Positions 33,434 through 33,619 of a DNA stretch of 33,619 bases are shown here, piece by piece. The notes beneath the pieces are model-generated. The model was not told where the DNA came from, searched no databases, and was given only the letters and a program-made list of their open reading frames with translations. Location: positions 1-33,619 of the forward strand of contig JAMLIH010000032.1 in the NCBI GenBank assembly GCA_023954255.1. The letters run 5' to 3'. Position numbers and translations under genes: made by a program. Origin of the DNA: Phyllobacteriaceae bacterium (GTDB taxonomy: Bacteria; Pseudomonadota; Alphaproteobacteria; Rhizobiales; Rhizobiaceae). Within the stretch, counting starts at the first letter, position 1; every line of letters begins with the position of its first letter.

Positions 33434-33464
33434 TGCCCCTTTCCAAAATTATTGGAATGGGGCA
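33434..33464. repeat. Near-perfect palindrome just upstream of dapE
   Basis: TGCCCCTTTCCAA (33434-33446) and TTGGAATGGGGCA (33452-33464) pair over 13 bp with one mismatch and a 5-nt loop. There is no T tract, so it is not a typical terminator. It ends 10 bp before the dapE start codon and could hide or expose the ribosome site, or bind a regulator. Confidence 0.55.
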
Positions 33465-33474
33465 CCTGTGAGGC

Positions 33475-33619
33475 ATGAACACAGCGCCTGAACTCTCCGC
33501 CGCCGCCCGGCATCTTGCCGCGATGATCCGCTGCCCATCGGTCACCCCCGACACGGCGGGTACGCTCGACTATCTGGCGGCTGCGCTGGAGCCGCTGGGC
33601 TTTGCCTGTGAGCGCGTGA
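33475..33619 (+). CDS. dapE: Succinyl-diaminopimelate desuccinylase, N-terminal part (runs off the window)
   Basis: The first 48 residues of a protein that begins [20 protein letters not shown] and continues [19 protein letters not shown], the usual N-terminus of DapE, a zinc M20 peptidase. DapE removes succinate from N-succinyl-LL-diaminopimelate two steps after DapD. Metal ligands lie beyond the window edge, so the call rests on the N-terminus and the nearby dapD. Confidence 0.82.
   Translation, partial: MNTAPELSAAARHLAAMIRCPSVTPDTAGTLDYLAAALEPLGFACERV

Overview
The window looks like a chromosomal segment of an alphaproteobacterium of the order Hyphomicrobiales (Rhizobiales). The evidence is the gene order rpmH-rnpA-yidC-yihA ... 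argB ... dapD ... dapE, the high GC content, and the alphaproteobacterial style of the promoters and proteins. A marine or algae-associated lifestyle is an inference from the sulfonate catabolism genes. The genus cannot be fixed from the sequence alone.

Left part (1-12811), accessory catabolic region. A 5'-truncated peptide/opine-type ABC substrate-binding protein (+ strand) converges on a long minus-strand operon. Read in its own direction (9461 to 1695), the operon encodes a TRAP transporter (hpsK-hpsL-hpsM), a histidinol-dehydrogenase-like sulfopropanediol 3-dehydrogenase (hpsN), a short-chain dehydrogenase (hpsO-like), a zinc alcohol dehydrogenase (hpsP-like) and the two subunits of (R)-sulfolactate sulfo-lyase (suyA, suyB). 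Together these would import 2,3-dihydroxypropane-1-sulfonate (DHPS), interconvert its enantiomers, oxidise it to sulfolactate and cleave that to pyruvate plus sulfite. Upstream lie a translationally coupled pair, a GMC flavoprotein oxidoreductase and a TerC-family membrane protein, and a divergent IclR regulator.

Island scar (12823-13763). An intact tRNA-Arg(ACG) gene has a 47-bp copy of its 3' end 864 bp away. The 817 bp between them is AT-rich at one end, carries several perfect inverted repeats, and holds a frameshifted, truncated nuclease gene. This is the signature of a decayed integrative element at a tRNA attachment site. It separates the catabolic region from the core-like region.

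Right part (14036-33619), mainly core genes. A minus-strand operon encodes a TVP38/DedA-like membrane protein, a MerA-like flavoprotein and an orphan sensor kinase. Then come rpmH-rnpA-yidC-yihA (ribosome, RNase P and membrane insertion), an ECF sigma/anti-sigma pair, argB, an EamA exporter, a HAD pyrimidine nucleotidase with a DUF817 membrane protein, an outer-membrane protein made of two tandem beta-barrel repeats, an 83-residue unknown protein, a LOG-family nucleosidase, dapD, a two-TM unknown protein, a small secreted protein, two DUF805 membrane proteins, and the start of dapE at the right edge. dapD and dapE belong to the succinylase lysine/diaminopimelate pathway and argB to arginine synthesis.
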